DNA of 64,000 nucleotides. Source: Musa acuminata AAA Group (taxonomy: Eukaryota > Streptophyta > Magnoliopsida > Zingiberales > Musaceae). The notes under the pieces were generated by a model, which did not search any database, was not told the DNA's origin, and saw only the letters and a list, made by a program, of their open reading frames with translations. The DNA lies in assembly GCF_036884655.1 (NCBI RefSeq), contig NC_088347.1, forward strand, positions 16,264,501-16,328,500, read 5' to 3'. Numbering within the stretch: the stretch's first letter is position 1; each line of letters begins with the position of its first letter. Positions 11,558 to 20,662 of the stretch are shown here, in pieces. A program made the position numbers and the translations under genes.

Positions 11558-13667
11558 CAAATTGTTAGGATCAAGAGCACTAAGAGGGGGGGGGGGTGAA
11601 TTAGTGCAGCGGAAATCTTTCGACGATTAAAACTTCGAAAGCTGCGTTCGTTCGATAAAAACAATTTCGATGTAAAAGCCGATTCTAAGATTACTTTAAC
11701 TTAAGATTAAGTGAGATGATGTTAAAGTAGATCTATGAAGGCAGTTTGCAGTTTATGATGGAAATCAGAATGCAAGCGCAAACTGAAATGCGATGTTCGT
11801 ACGATAAAACCAATTTACGTCTAAATGTCGATTATGAAGATACTGAACTTTGAGATATGTTTTATAAATGTGCAGAAGGCAGTTTGCAGTTATGATTGAA
11901 GTCTAAACGTAAACGTAAACTGAAATATGATGCTCGTACGAAAAAGTCGATTTACGTCTAAACGCAGATTCAGAAAGCTCTAAACTTAGAAACTCATTCG
12001 TTAAGAGCGCAGAGGGCAGTAAGCTATTAAGGAGGTTTGTAGTAAAGATAAAATGCTCAAAGTAAATGCAAACCGAGATTTAGAGTGGTTCGGTCAATCT
12101 TGACCTACTCCACTTTTGGCTTCATCCACCGACGAGGTCACCGACGTCAACTAGAGGCCTTCCTTCAATAGGCGAAGGCCAACCACCCTTTTACAGTTTC
12201 ACTCCTTTTGACGGGCTTAGGAGACAACCCTTATAGAAATTTCTCTCCTCTCTTTACAACTCAGAACTTAGAAGAAAAGAGGGAGGAGAACTTTTGGCCT
12301 TTACAACAATTTTGAGCTCTAAAAATCACTAAAAAAGATCAAGATTTCGAGGTAAGTTCTTACTCTCTCAATGCTGAATGGGTAGGATATTTATAGGCCC
12401 CAACCCAGTTCAAATTTGGAGCTCAAAACTGTCAATTCTCGAAATTCCGGGATCAGGCGGTTGCACCTCCTGACTAGAGCGGTTGCACCGCCTGGTAGAG
12501 CTCGAAGACTGAGCCTCTGGGCGGTGCCACCTTTGTCAGGGGTGGTTGCACCTCTCTGCTAGAGCTCGAAGACCGAGCTCAGGCGGTTGCACCTCCTGAC
12601 TGGGGCGGTTGCACCGCCTGGCAGAGCTCGAAGATTGAGCTCAAGCGGTGCCACCTCCTATCAGGAGAGGTTGCACCGCCCAGTCTCGCTTGGAGACTGA
12701 GCCCAAGCGGTGCCACCTCCTGGCTAGGGCGGTTGCACCGCCCAGCCTCGCTGGGAGACTTAGCCTAAGCGGTGCTACCTCCTGGCCTGGGCGGTTGCAC
12801 CTCTTGGCACTATTTCAGATCATTGGTTGGGCTCCAAATTGGGCCCAAGCCAGTCCGAATTCGGGCCCAATTGGCCCCTAACTGGGTTATAAGATTAACA
12901 CCTAATCCTAACCCTAATTATCGTTCTAACTACGAATTTAAAGATATTTCTTAAGCTATTACAAAGTCCGCAAGTCAAGACTTCTTCCGGCGAGCTTCCG
13001 GTGAACTTCCGGCGGTCTTCCGATAAACTCTCGGAAACCATTCTGCGGACTCCCGGCAAGCTCCTAGACTTCACAATTTGATCTTGGCGAGTTTCGACGA
13101 GCTTCTTTGGCAAGCTTTTGGACTTCTCGGATTTGTTCCCGCAAAACCTCCGACGACCGTCCGAACTTCCGTCGAACTCTCAAACTCCCAACGTGATCAT
13201 AGTTTTGACTCCAGCGTAACTCCAGCTACATGTCTTACTTTCATCGTAGTTAATCCTGCACATGTAAAACACAAACTTCGATCGAGATAATTAATCCTAA
13301 GCAATTAACCAATTTGTCCGGCATGTCATTGGTCCCTCGACGCTTCATCCGATTCTTCGGCGCATCGTCCTCTCCTGCAGCCTAATGCCCAATCGGCCAG
13401 TTGACTCTGCAACTCCGATATCCTTGGCACAATACCCGCTCTTCTTGGCCCGATGCCCGAGTCCACGGCCCGAAGCCTTCTGTCGATACGTCGACCGATC
13501 CACCGTCCCGATGTCCAATCTTCTAACATGTTCCTCCGGCCTAACGTGATTTTCCTACTTTAATTGTCTCATCCTGATCGAAGTATCCTACGTCACTTAA
13601 AACACAGATTAAATCACAAACATACATCAAGTGGTTTCATCATCAAAATACGAGATTCAACACAAAT
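11558..13667 (-). mobile_element. Solo LTR S2, long form, with target duplication
   Basis: The LTR occupies 11563-13662 (2100 bp), starting TGTTAGGATC and ending GAGATTCAACA. CAAAT flanks both sides (11558-11562 and 13663-13667). It sits directly beside the first zinc knuckle codons of A1. It is about 0.7 kb longer than the 1.3-1.5 kb LTRs because it holds two 5' modules in series: one seen alone at 48099 and one seen alone at 18136. It also has an extended dyad array at 12450-12815 with exact GGCGGT-TGC-ACCGCC at 12728-12742. Confidence 0.92.
12450..12815. repeat. U3 dyad array of solo LTR S2
   Basis: About six tandem repeats of roughly 55-60 bp, each containing GGCGGT-N3-ACCGCC or a one-base variant, separated by GAGCTCGAAGAC/GAGACTGAGCC segments. 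In sense it lies upstream of the TATA box at about 12388-12400, the usual place for enhancer repeats in an LTR. Confidence 0.75.
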
Positions 13668-14471
13668 GACTTGGTCTTTTTTGGGTTCAAATTTATTTTT
13701 TGTGTCATTTTTTAACTTGTTTCTCTTAATGAATTTTTTGAAGTGCCAAGTCACCATCACAGTCCTCATCACTTGAGTCTTCTCTCAAGTGATCATCTAA
13801 AGTTCTAAGTACCATATCCTTCTTGTTCTTTGGAAGGATGTCTTCTTGCTCTTCATGAGCCTTGCAAGTCATTTCATAGGTCATTAATGACCTAATTAGT
13901 TCTTCAAGAGGGAAGTTATTGAAGTCTTTAGCCTCTTAAATAGCAGTGACTTTAGGGTCCCAACTCTTAGGAAATGATCTTATAATCTTATTTACGAACT
14001 CAAAATCTGAAAAACTTTTGCCGAGTCCTTTTAGACCATTAACGATATTCGTGAAACGGGTGCACATGTCGCCAATAATCTCGCTCGGTTTCATTCAGAA
14101 AAGTTCAAAAGAATATATCAAAAGATTGATGTTTGACTCTTTCACTCTATTTGTGCCTTTGTGAGTCACTCCGAGTGTATACCAAATATCAAACATGGTT
14201 TCACAAACCGAAACACGATTGAACTCATTTTTATCAAGTGCACAAAATAAGGCATTCATAGCCCTTGCATTAAGAGTGAAAGTCTTCTTTTCCAACTCAT
14301 TCCAATCGATTATTGGAAGAGAAGACTTTAAAAATCCATTTTCGACAAGATTCTAAAGTTCAAAATCCATTGAAATAAGGAAGATCCTTATTCAGGTCTT
14401 CCAATAGGTGTAGTCCGTCCCATTAAACATGGGCGGACGTATAATAGAGTTTGGATTCCGACGTATGCCAT
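13668..14471 (-). pseudogene. A1 gag N-terminal part (broken)
   Basis: It starts at the ATG at 14471 (MAYVG...), 37 bp after the PBS. It holds the Copia gag (UBN2-type) domain: NALFCALDKNEFNRVS, FDIWYTL, RVKESNINLL, a GDM-type motif followed by TRF, and KDFNNFPLEELI. A nonsense TAG replaces the Trp codon of an ELWN motif at 14353-14355; A3 carries the same stop. A further frame break lies near 14100. S2 separates it from the zinc-knuckle part. Confidence 0.87.
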
Positions 14472-14507
14472 CTCTCTTGGGTTTTAATCCGTTTGAGAGT
14501 TAACCCC

Positions 14508-14520
14508 GCTTTGATACCAA
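14508..14520 (-). other. Primer binding site of A1
   Basis: The sense strand reads TTGGTATCAAAGC, one base from the plant initiator-Met tRNA 3' end complement (TGGTATCAGAGC). It lies one base from the 5' LTR edge. Confidence 0.85.
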
Positions 14521-14521
14521 T

Positions 14522-15055
14522 TGTTAGGATCAAGAGCACTAAGAGGGGGGGGAGGGGAATTAGTGTAGCGGAAAACTTTCGACGATTTAAAATGACATTC
14601 GTATGATAAAAGCAATTTCGGTATGAAAGCCAATTCAAAAATTGCTTTAACTTAGATTAGGCAAAGTACAGTTAAAGAAAAGCTATGGAGGCAGTTTGCA
14701 GTTAAGATATAAAACAGAAAGTAAATGCAAACCGAGATTTAGAGTGGTTCGGTCAATCTTGACCTACATCCACTTTTGGCTTCCTCCTCCGATGAGATCA
14801 CCGATGTCCACTAGAGGCCTTCCTTCAATAGGCGAAGGCCAACCACCCTTTTACATTTTCACTCCTTTTGACGGGCTTAGGAGATAACCCTTACAGAATT
14901 TTCTCTCCTCTCTTGAAAGATCAAAACTTGGAAGAAAAGAGGGAGGAGAACTTCTAGCCTTTATAACACTTTTGAGCTCTAAAAATCACAGAGTAAGATT
15001 GGATTTTTGGTGCCCTTTCATGCAGGAAAGGGTGGGGTATATATAGGCCCCACCC
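14522..15055 (-). repeat. Truncated 5' LTR of A1
   Basis: It starts TGTTAGGATC next to the PBS, contains the C-run, hairpin and TATA box, and stops at the TATA region. Everything upstream of the TATA box in sense (dyad array and 5' modules) is missing. The end coincides with a palindrome whose 11-bp arms AAAGGGTGGGG/CCCCACCCTTT frame the TATA box. Confidence 0.85.
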
Positions 15056-16075
15056 TTTTCTATGATAAGTCTATCTCTCATAGACTTATCATGTGAAAAA
15101 TATCTTTCGAGAAATAGATTTGATGATTCCTTCTTATATCTTTTGAGAAATAGTTTTACGTGCAAGGATTTGATTCACACACATATCTTGATCCTTGTAA
15201 AAATGAAGCATGCTTTAATATCTTATCAATTTTAACTTCATTCGAGTAAGCTCACAAATGACTTTCCTCCTTCGTGCAAAAAGATAATAATAAATAATGA
15301 GGAAGAAGTAATGAAAGTTACCTCCATGTCATGTTTTCCTTGAGATGCTTATCTAATTAGTATCCTATCACTCATTGTTAAAAAAGGATATAAACCTAGT
15401 TAAAATTTGCCTATATCGTTCTCCTTTTTGTTGATGACAAAGGGGGAGAAATATATGAATTGATACTATGAGTGCCATATTTGAATTTAATGCTATATGA
15501 ATTGATGCTATGAGTGCCATACTTAAATTTGAATTATGTTGAGATATCAAAAGCTTGCATCGAAATATATGATAAATTGGTGATAGAATTGCTATGATTG
15601 TCATATTTGTACTATGCCATATTTGCACTATGTTATTGCAATATTTGAACTATGTTATGATATCTAGAGCTTACATCGCAATTCTACAAATTGATATCTT
15701 GTGAAGTGATGAAATGCTATGATTGCTAAACACTTGAAATATTTGCATTATGTTAAGATATCAAGAACTTACATCGTAATTTTACATGTTGATATCTTGC
15801 CATATATTGAATTGCTACAATTGCTATATTTCACATTTGAAATGTAAAACCTAAAAATGGATGTCAAGCCTTGGCATCATTTTCAGAGAAATACATCATA
15901 ATAGAAATCATGATGGGAGTATTGATAAGGATAAATGATCTGAACTTATCAATATATCTCTTGAATTCAAAGGTTTTGAATTCAAGAATGACTTATCTCA
16001 AGTATGACATATGGATAGGGGGAGTTAAGGTTAACTCCGTTATCAATTGATTGTCATCATAAAAAAGGGGGAGAT
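15056..16075 (+). other. Displaced Copia 3' UTR, plus orientation
   Basis: Matches, in opposite orientation, the A1 3' UTR (4876-5900) and the A2 3' UTR: GAGAAATAG blocks, GATATC-flanked repeats and CTCCTTTTTGTTGATGAC followed by an internal PPT at 15439-15450. It ends in a regular PPT, AAAAAAGGGGGAGAT, at 16061-16075. A 13-bp-arm palindrome (15062-15092) marks the fusion to the A1 LTR. No coding potential. Confidence 0.8.
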
Positions 16076-16294
16076 TGTTGAATCTTGGATTTTGATGATG
16101 AAGTCAATTGTCATTTGTTATCTAATCCATATATTGAGATAAGTGTGCAGGATTAACTATGATGGCAGTAAGACATGCAGCAGTAGTTGCGCCGGAGTCA
16201 AGACCATGATCACGTTGGGGGTTCGAGAGTTCGACGGAAGTCCCGACGGTCGTCGGAGGTTCTGGGGGAACAAATTTGAGAAATCCATGATCTC
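16076..16294 (+). repeat. Truncated 3' LTR start
   Basis: It starts TGTTGAATCTTGG just after the PPT and follows the A-type LTR (GTGCAGGATTAACTATGATGG, GTTCGACGG, GGTCGTCGGAGG) for about 215 bp. It then breaks into gag sequence at the first arm of an inverted repeat. Confidence 0.82.
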
Positions 16295-16674
16295 TTCCAA
16301 AGAGTTAGGACCCTAAAGTAACGACCATTCAAGAGGTCAAGGATTTGAACTATTTTCCGATTGAAGAACTTATTGGGTCATTGATAACTTACGAAATAAG
16401 ATGTATGGCACATAATGAACATAAAAACTACCTTCCAAAGAACAGGAAGGATTTGGCATTTCGAATAATAGAAGACCACTCAAGCGAAAGCTCAAGTGAT
16501 GATGAACTTGAACTTCTTATAATAAAGCTTAAAAAGTTCATGAAACAAGAATCAAAAAATAAAAACAAACTTAAATAAAACACAACTACTTGCTATGAAC
16601 ACAAGAAGCTAGGTCACTCCAAAGATGAGTACATAAAACTAAAGAAGTTGCCAAGGGATGAATCGAGCACATCC
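16295..16674 (+). pseudogene. Copia gag C-terminal half, plus strand
   Basis: Encodes the end of the gag core (a degraded LPKSWDP, then EELIGSLITYE, NRKDLAF, SSDDELELL) and a degraded zinc knuckle (CYEHKKLGHSKDEY, only partly matching CCHC). It pairs with the minus-strand N-terminal half directly to its right. Together they look like one gag whose 3' half has been turned round. The shared 43-bp inverted segment (16296-16338 and 16675-16717) marks the breakpoint. Confidence 0.78.
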
Positions 16675-17092
16675 GACCTCTTGAATGGTCGTTACTTTAG
16701 GGTCCCAACTCTTTGGAATGGATCTCAATATTTTATTAACGAGTTTAAATTCAAAAAATATTTGCCAAGTGCTTTTAGACTATTGACGATATCCATAAAA
16801 CGGGTGTACATGTCTCCAATAGTCTCACTTGGTTTTATTCGAAACAAATTTAAAGAAAATATTTTCTTCTCCAAATCATTCCATTCTTTCATTAGAGTAT
16901 AAGACTTTTTAAAATTATTTTTGATAATATTCCATAAATTCAAATCCATAGAAAGTAGAAAAACTCTCATTCGAGTTTTCCAATAAGTGTAGTCCATCCC
17001 ATTGAACATAGGAGGATGAACGATAGAAAAGCCCTCTTGAAAGCGGAAAAGAGTCATTTCTTTTGGGTGTTAAACCAAATGAGAAATAACTA
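16675..17092 (-). pseudogene. Copia gag N-terminal half, minus strand
   Basis: In sense it reads SIVHPPMFNGMDYTYW, MRVFLLSMDLNLWNI, WNDLEKKIFSLN, then skips directly to NLFRIKPSETIGDMYTRF and NSLKALGKYF. The segment normally between them (the ALDKNEFNRVS and VKESKINLL region) is deleted. It lies next to a PBS and belongs to the element whose 5' LTR is at 17108. Confidence 0.82.
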
Positions 17093-17093
17093 G

Positions 17094-17106
17094 GCTCTGA
17101 TACCAA
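17094..17106 (-). other. Primer binding site beside LTR-B
   Basis: Sense TTGGTATCAGAGC, a perfect match to the usual plant initiator-Met primer site, next to the LTR at 17108. Confidence 0.85.
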
Positions 17107-17107
17107 C

Positions 17108-18135
17108 TATTAGGAATGAGTCGGCACTAAGAGGGGGGGGGAGGGGGGGGGGGGATGAATTAGAGCAGCGGATAAAAACAAAAATTCTGGAAATATTTCA
17201 TACGATAAAAACCGATCTCAGACAAAAGCCCATATAGGAAATACTTAACTTTGAAAGTGTATTCGTAAGCATAGTGGAAGTAAAGCAAGTAAGCATTTTG
17301 CAATAAAGGTAAATAGAAAAAAAAAAAAGGCAAACCGTTTTATAGTGGTTTAGTCGTCGTGACCTACATCAATTCTACTGATTCCTCTTTCATCGAGGCC
17401 ACTAGCATCCACTAACGATCTTCTTTCAATCGGGCAAAGATCAACTACCCTTTTACACCTTCTCCTTTTCATAGGTTTAGGAGACAACCTTTACACCCCT
17501 CTTTTACAAAGTTTCCCTCACACACCTCCCTTAGAACTCTCTCAAAGCTTTAGGAGGAGAGAACTCAACTTTCTAGTAGGGTTTACAATTTTAGCATCAT
17601 AGAGTTGCTCAATTTACTTGCTACTCCATGCAAGAATAGTTGGGGTATTTATAGAACCCGAATGCCTACAAAACTTGGAGCCAAAATTCAAATCCCCAAG
17701 ATTTCGGGGTACGGGCGGTACCATCGCCTGCAGTCTGACACTGGATGGTACCACCGCCTAGTTTGGTGGTACCACTGCTTGACAGAGCTTGGAGACCGAG
17801 CTCTGGTGATACCATCACCTAACAAGGGTGGTACCACCACCTAGCACCCTGCCACTAGGCGGTACCACTGCCTGATAGTCTCTCAAAGACTGTGTCTTGG
17901 CGGTACCACCACCTGACACTATCTCAGAGACTATGCCATGACAGCTCTACCTGTTAGGTCATTGTTTGGGCCTTCCACTTGGCCCAACACAACCCAAACT
18001 TGGATCGAGTTGACCCCTAATTGAGTTGGCATAATTATATTCTAAACCAACTCAAATAGACTCTAAACTAACTCGATCTAGACATAATCGATTACAAGTG
18101 AATCCTATGTTGTATGGCATGTAATTGGTTCTTTC
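17108..18135 (-). repeat. LTR-B, right part of sense LTR (interrupted by A2)
   Basis: Begins TATTAGGAATGAGTCGGCAC (normal TGTTAGG start mutated), then a long G/C-run, a hairpin with a different stem (GATCTT/AAGATC, 17417-17442), a TATA box near 17645-17656 and a KpnI-like GGTACC form of the dyad array (17705-17960). It is cut by A2 after CTTTC and continues at 26859-27193, giving an LTR of about 1.36 kb. Confidence 0.85.
18131..18135. other. Target-site duplication of A2, left copy
   Basis: CTTTC before the A2 5' LTR. The same five bases follow the 3' LTR at 26854-26858. Confidence 0.92.
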
Positions 18136-18659
18136 TGTTGAATCTCGAATTTTGATGATGAAGTCAATTGTCATTTGGTTATCAAATCCATATGTTCAGA
18201 TAAGTGTGCAGGATTAACTATGATGGTAGTAAGATATGCAGTAGGTGTTGCGCTAGAGTCAAGACTAAGATCACGTTGGGAGTTTGAGAGTTCGACGAAA
18301 GTCCGGATGGTCGTCGGAGGTTCTGTGGGAACAAATCCAAGAAGTCCAAAAGCTTGCCAAAGAAGCTCGTCGGAACTTGCCAAGAGGATCGTCGTAAGTC
18401 CAAGAGTTTGCCGGAAGTCCGCCGGAGCATCGCCGATGGTTCGTCGGATGTTCGTTATAAGTTCGTCGGAAGCTTGCCAGAAGAAGCGATTGATGCACCA
18501 AAACATGAGTTGCAGTATTAATGTCTTAAATGTCATAGTTAGCATGAAGATTAAGTTAAGAATGGGAGGTGATCCCATTAACTTAATTTGGGGCCAATTG
18601 GGCCCTTAACAGACCCAAATTGGGCCGAATAGATTAGCCCATTCGAACCCAGATTTCTT

Positions 18660-18815
18660 GGTCGGTGGTGGCACCGCCCAAAAGCTCAGTCTCTGAGCGA
18701 AGTTAGGCAGCGGTACCGCCCCTGTCAGGTAGTGGTACCACCTAAGCTCGATCTCCGAGCAGTGTCAGACGGTAGTACGTCCTAGTTCTGGCGGTGGTAC
18801 CGCCAGGACCCCGGA
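18660..18815. repeat. U3 dyad array of A2 5' LTR
   Basis: Three to four units of the GGCGGT-N3-ACCGCC dyad, one exact at 18790-18804 with spacer GGT, interleaved with AGCTCRRTCTCCGAGC segments. It ends about 50 bp before the TATA box. The 3' LTR of the same element has extra units. Confidence 0.75.
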
Positions 18816-18866
18816 AATCCGGGAGATGACACTTTTGAGCTCCAAATTCAAACCAATTGGGGCTTG

Positions 18867-18873
18867 TATAAAC
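18867..18873 (+). promoter_or_regulatory. TATA box of A2 5' LTR
   Basis: TATAAAC between GGGGC and CCCCACCC, just downstream of the dyad array. Transcription would be expected to begin about 30 bp further on, so that the hairpin at 19070 lies in the RNA leader. Confidence 0.7.
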
Positions 18874-19069
18874 CCCACCCTTTCCTACATGAAAGGGCAC
18901 CAAAAGCTTACATTTATTCTGAGAAATTGAGAGCTTAAAAGTATTGTAAAAGGCTAGAAGTTCTTTTCCCTCTTTTCTTCTAACTTTTGATTATTCAAGA
19001 TAGGAGTGGAAATTTGTAAGGGTTGTCTCCTAAGCCCATCAAAAGGAGTAAAGCTGTAAAAGGGTGGTT

Positions 19070-19094
19070 GGCCTTCGCCTATTGAAGGAAGGCC
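19070..19094 (+). promoter_or_regulatory. Leader hairpin of A2
   Basis: GGCCTTC...GAAGGCC, a 7-bp stem with an 11-nt loop, about 200 nt after the TATA box and 300 nt before the PBS. Confidence 0.6.
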
Positions 19095-19396
19095 TCTAGT
19101 GGATGTCGGCGACCTCATCGAAGGAGGAAGCCAAAAGTGGATGTAGGTCAAGATTGACCGAACCACTCTAAATCTCGGTTTGCATTTAAATTCTGCTCCT
19201 TATCTTAACTGCAAACTGCCTCCGTTACTTTACATCAACTATACTTTTGTTTACTCTTAAGTTGAAGAACTTTCCGAAACAGTTTTCATCGAAAACGATT
19301 TCATCGTACGAACATCGTTTTAATCGACGAAAGTTTTCCGCTACATTAATTCACCCCTCCCCCCCCCCCCCTCTTAGTGCTTTTGATCCCAACAAT

Positions 19397-19408
19397 TGGT
19401 ATTAGAGC
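19397..19408 (+). other. Primer binding site of A2
   Basis: TGGTATTAGAGC, one base different from the initiator-Met tRNA complement, two bases after the 5' LTR. Confidence 0.88.
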
Positions 19409-19444
19409 AGGGTTCACTCTTAATTAGATTAAAACCCAAGAGAG

Positions 19445-20620
19445 ATGGCATATGCCGAAAACCAAGAGGGTCACTCTATTACATATCCGCCCATGTTCAA
19501 CGGGACGGACTACACCTATTGGAAGACCCGAATGAGGATCTTCCTTATTTCCATTGATTTGAACTTTGGAATATTGTTGAAAATAGATTTTCAAAGTCTT
19601 CTCTTCTAATGATCGATTGGAATGAATTGGAAAAAAAGACTTTTGCTCTTAATGCAAAGGTTATGAATGCCTTATTTTGTGCGCTTGATAAAAACGAGTT
19701 CAATCGTGTTTCGATTTGTGAAACTGCATTTGATATTTGGCATACACTCGAAGTGACTTACGAAGGCACAAGTAGAGTGAAAGAGTCAAAAATCAATCTT
19801 TTAGTACATTCTTATGAACTTTTTCGAATGAAACCGAGCAAGACCATAGGCGACATGTACACCCGTTTTACGGATGTCATCAATGGTCTAAAAGAACTCG
19901 ATAAAAGTTTTTCAGATTTTAAGCTTATCAATAAAATTCTAAGATCCCTTCCAAAGATTTGGGACCCTAAATCACTGCTATTCAAGAGGCTAAAGATTTA
20001 AACAACTTCCCTCTTGAAGAATTAATTGGGTCATTAATGACCTACGAAATGACTTGCAAAGCTCATGAAGAGCAAGAAGACACCATTCTAAAGAACAGGA
20101 AAGATATGGCACTAAGAACTCTAGAAGACAACTTGAGAGAAAACTCAAGTGATGAGGACTTTGACAATGACTTGGCACTTCTAACAAGAAAATTTTAAAA
20201 ATTCATTAAAAGAAACAAATTTAAAAATGACACTAAAAATAAACTTGAACCAAAAAAGGATCAAGTTATTTGCTACAAATGTAAGAAGCCAGGACACTAC
20301 AAAAGTGATTGTCCCCAAGCCAAGAAAAGAACACCGAAGAAGAAGGCGCTCAAAGTAATATGGGATGACTCAAGCACGTCCGAAGAAGAGGAATCCAACA
20401 CCGAGCAAGTTGCTCATTATACCCTAATGGCCATCGGAGATGAGGTAACGAATTTAATTGATGCAAATTTATCATTTGATAAACTGTTAAATGCTTTCTA
20501 TGACTTATTTGATGAATGCAAAACAATTAGTAGAAATTATAAATTGTTAAAAAATAAGCATGATACTTTTATTAATAATTTTGATAAATTAAAAACTAAA
20601 CATAATGATAGTTAGCTCCA
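19445..20620 (+). pseudogene. A2 gag (frameshifted)
   Basis: The ATG at 19445 opens MAYAENQEG. One base is lost near 19558 before the LWNIVEN-type stretch, which shifts the frame. The frame resumes at 19609 with the UBN2-type gag core (ALDKNEFNRVS, FDIWHTLEVT, MYTRFTDV). A second one-base loss near 19968 breaks the DPKVTAIQ-type motif. An intact zinc knuckle follows (CYKCKKPGHYKSDC, 20271-20312), then an acidic stretch and helical tail. Gag would package element RNA into particles. A stop also lies just upstream of the knuckle (KF*KFIKR, about 20196). Confidence 0.9.
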
Positions 20621-20662
20621 TATATGAAATGTCATGATCTAGAAACTCTCTAAAAGGAGAAC

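Larger units (their letters stand above)
3535..15055 (-). mobile_element. Copia element A1, defective, with two nested solo LTRs
   Basis: Minus-strand Ty1/Copia element. Read in sense (right to left) it has a truncated 5' LTR (15055-14522), PBS, gag, protease, integrase, RT, RNase H, a 3' UTR of about 1.4 kb, a polypurine tract and a full 3' LTR (4875-3535). Integrase precedes RT, which defines Copia. Two solo LTRs (9178-10700 and 11563-13662) interrupt gag-pol, each with its own 5-bp duplication. The 5' LTR stops at a palindromic junction near 15030-15092, so A1's own target duplication cannot be confirmed. Confidence 0.88.
18136..19394 (+). repeat. 5' LTR of A2
   Basis: TGTTGAATCTCG to GATCCCAACA. 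In order: a segment with TCGTCGGAGG and TTCGTCGG repeats, dyad array (18660-18815), TATA box (18867-18873), hairpin (19070-19094), C-run (about 19354-19371) and end. It would supply the promoter for the genomic RNA. Confidence 0.94.
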
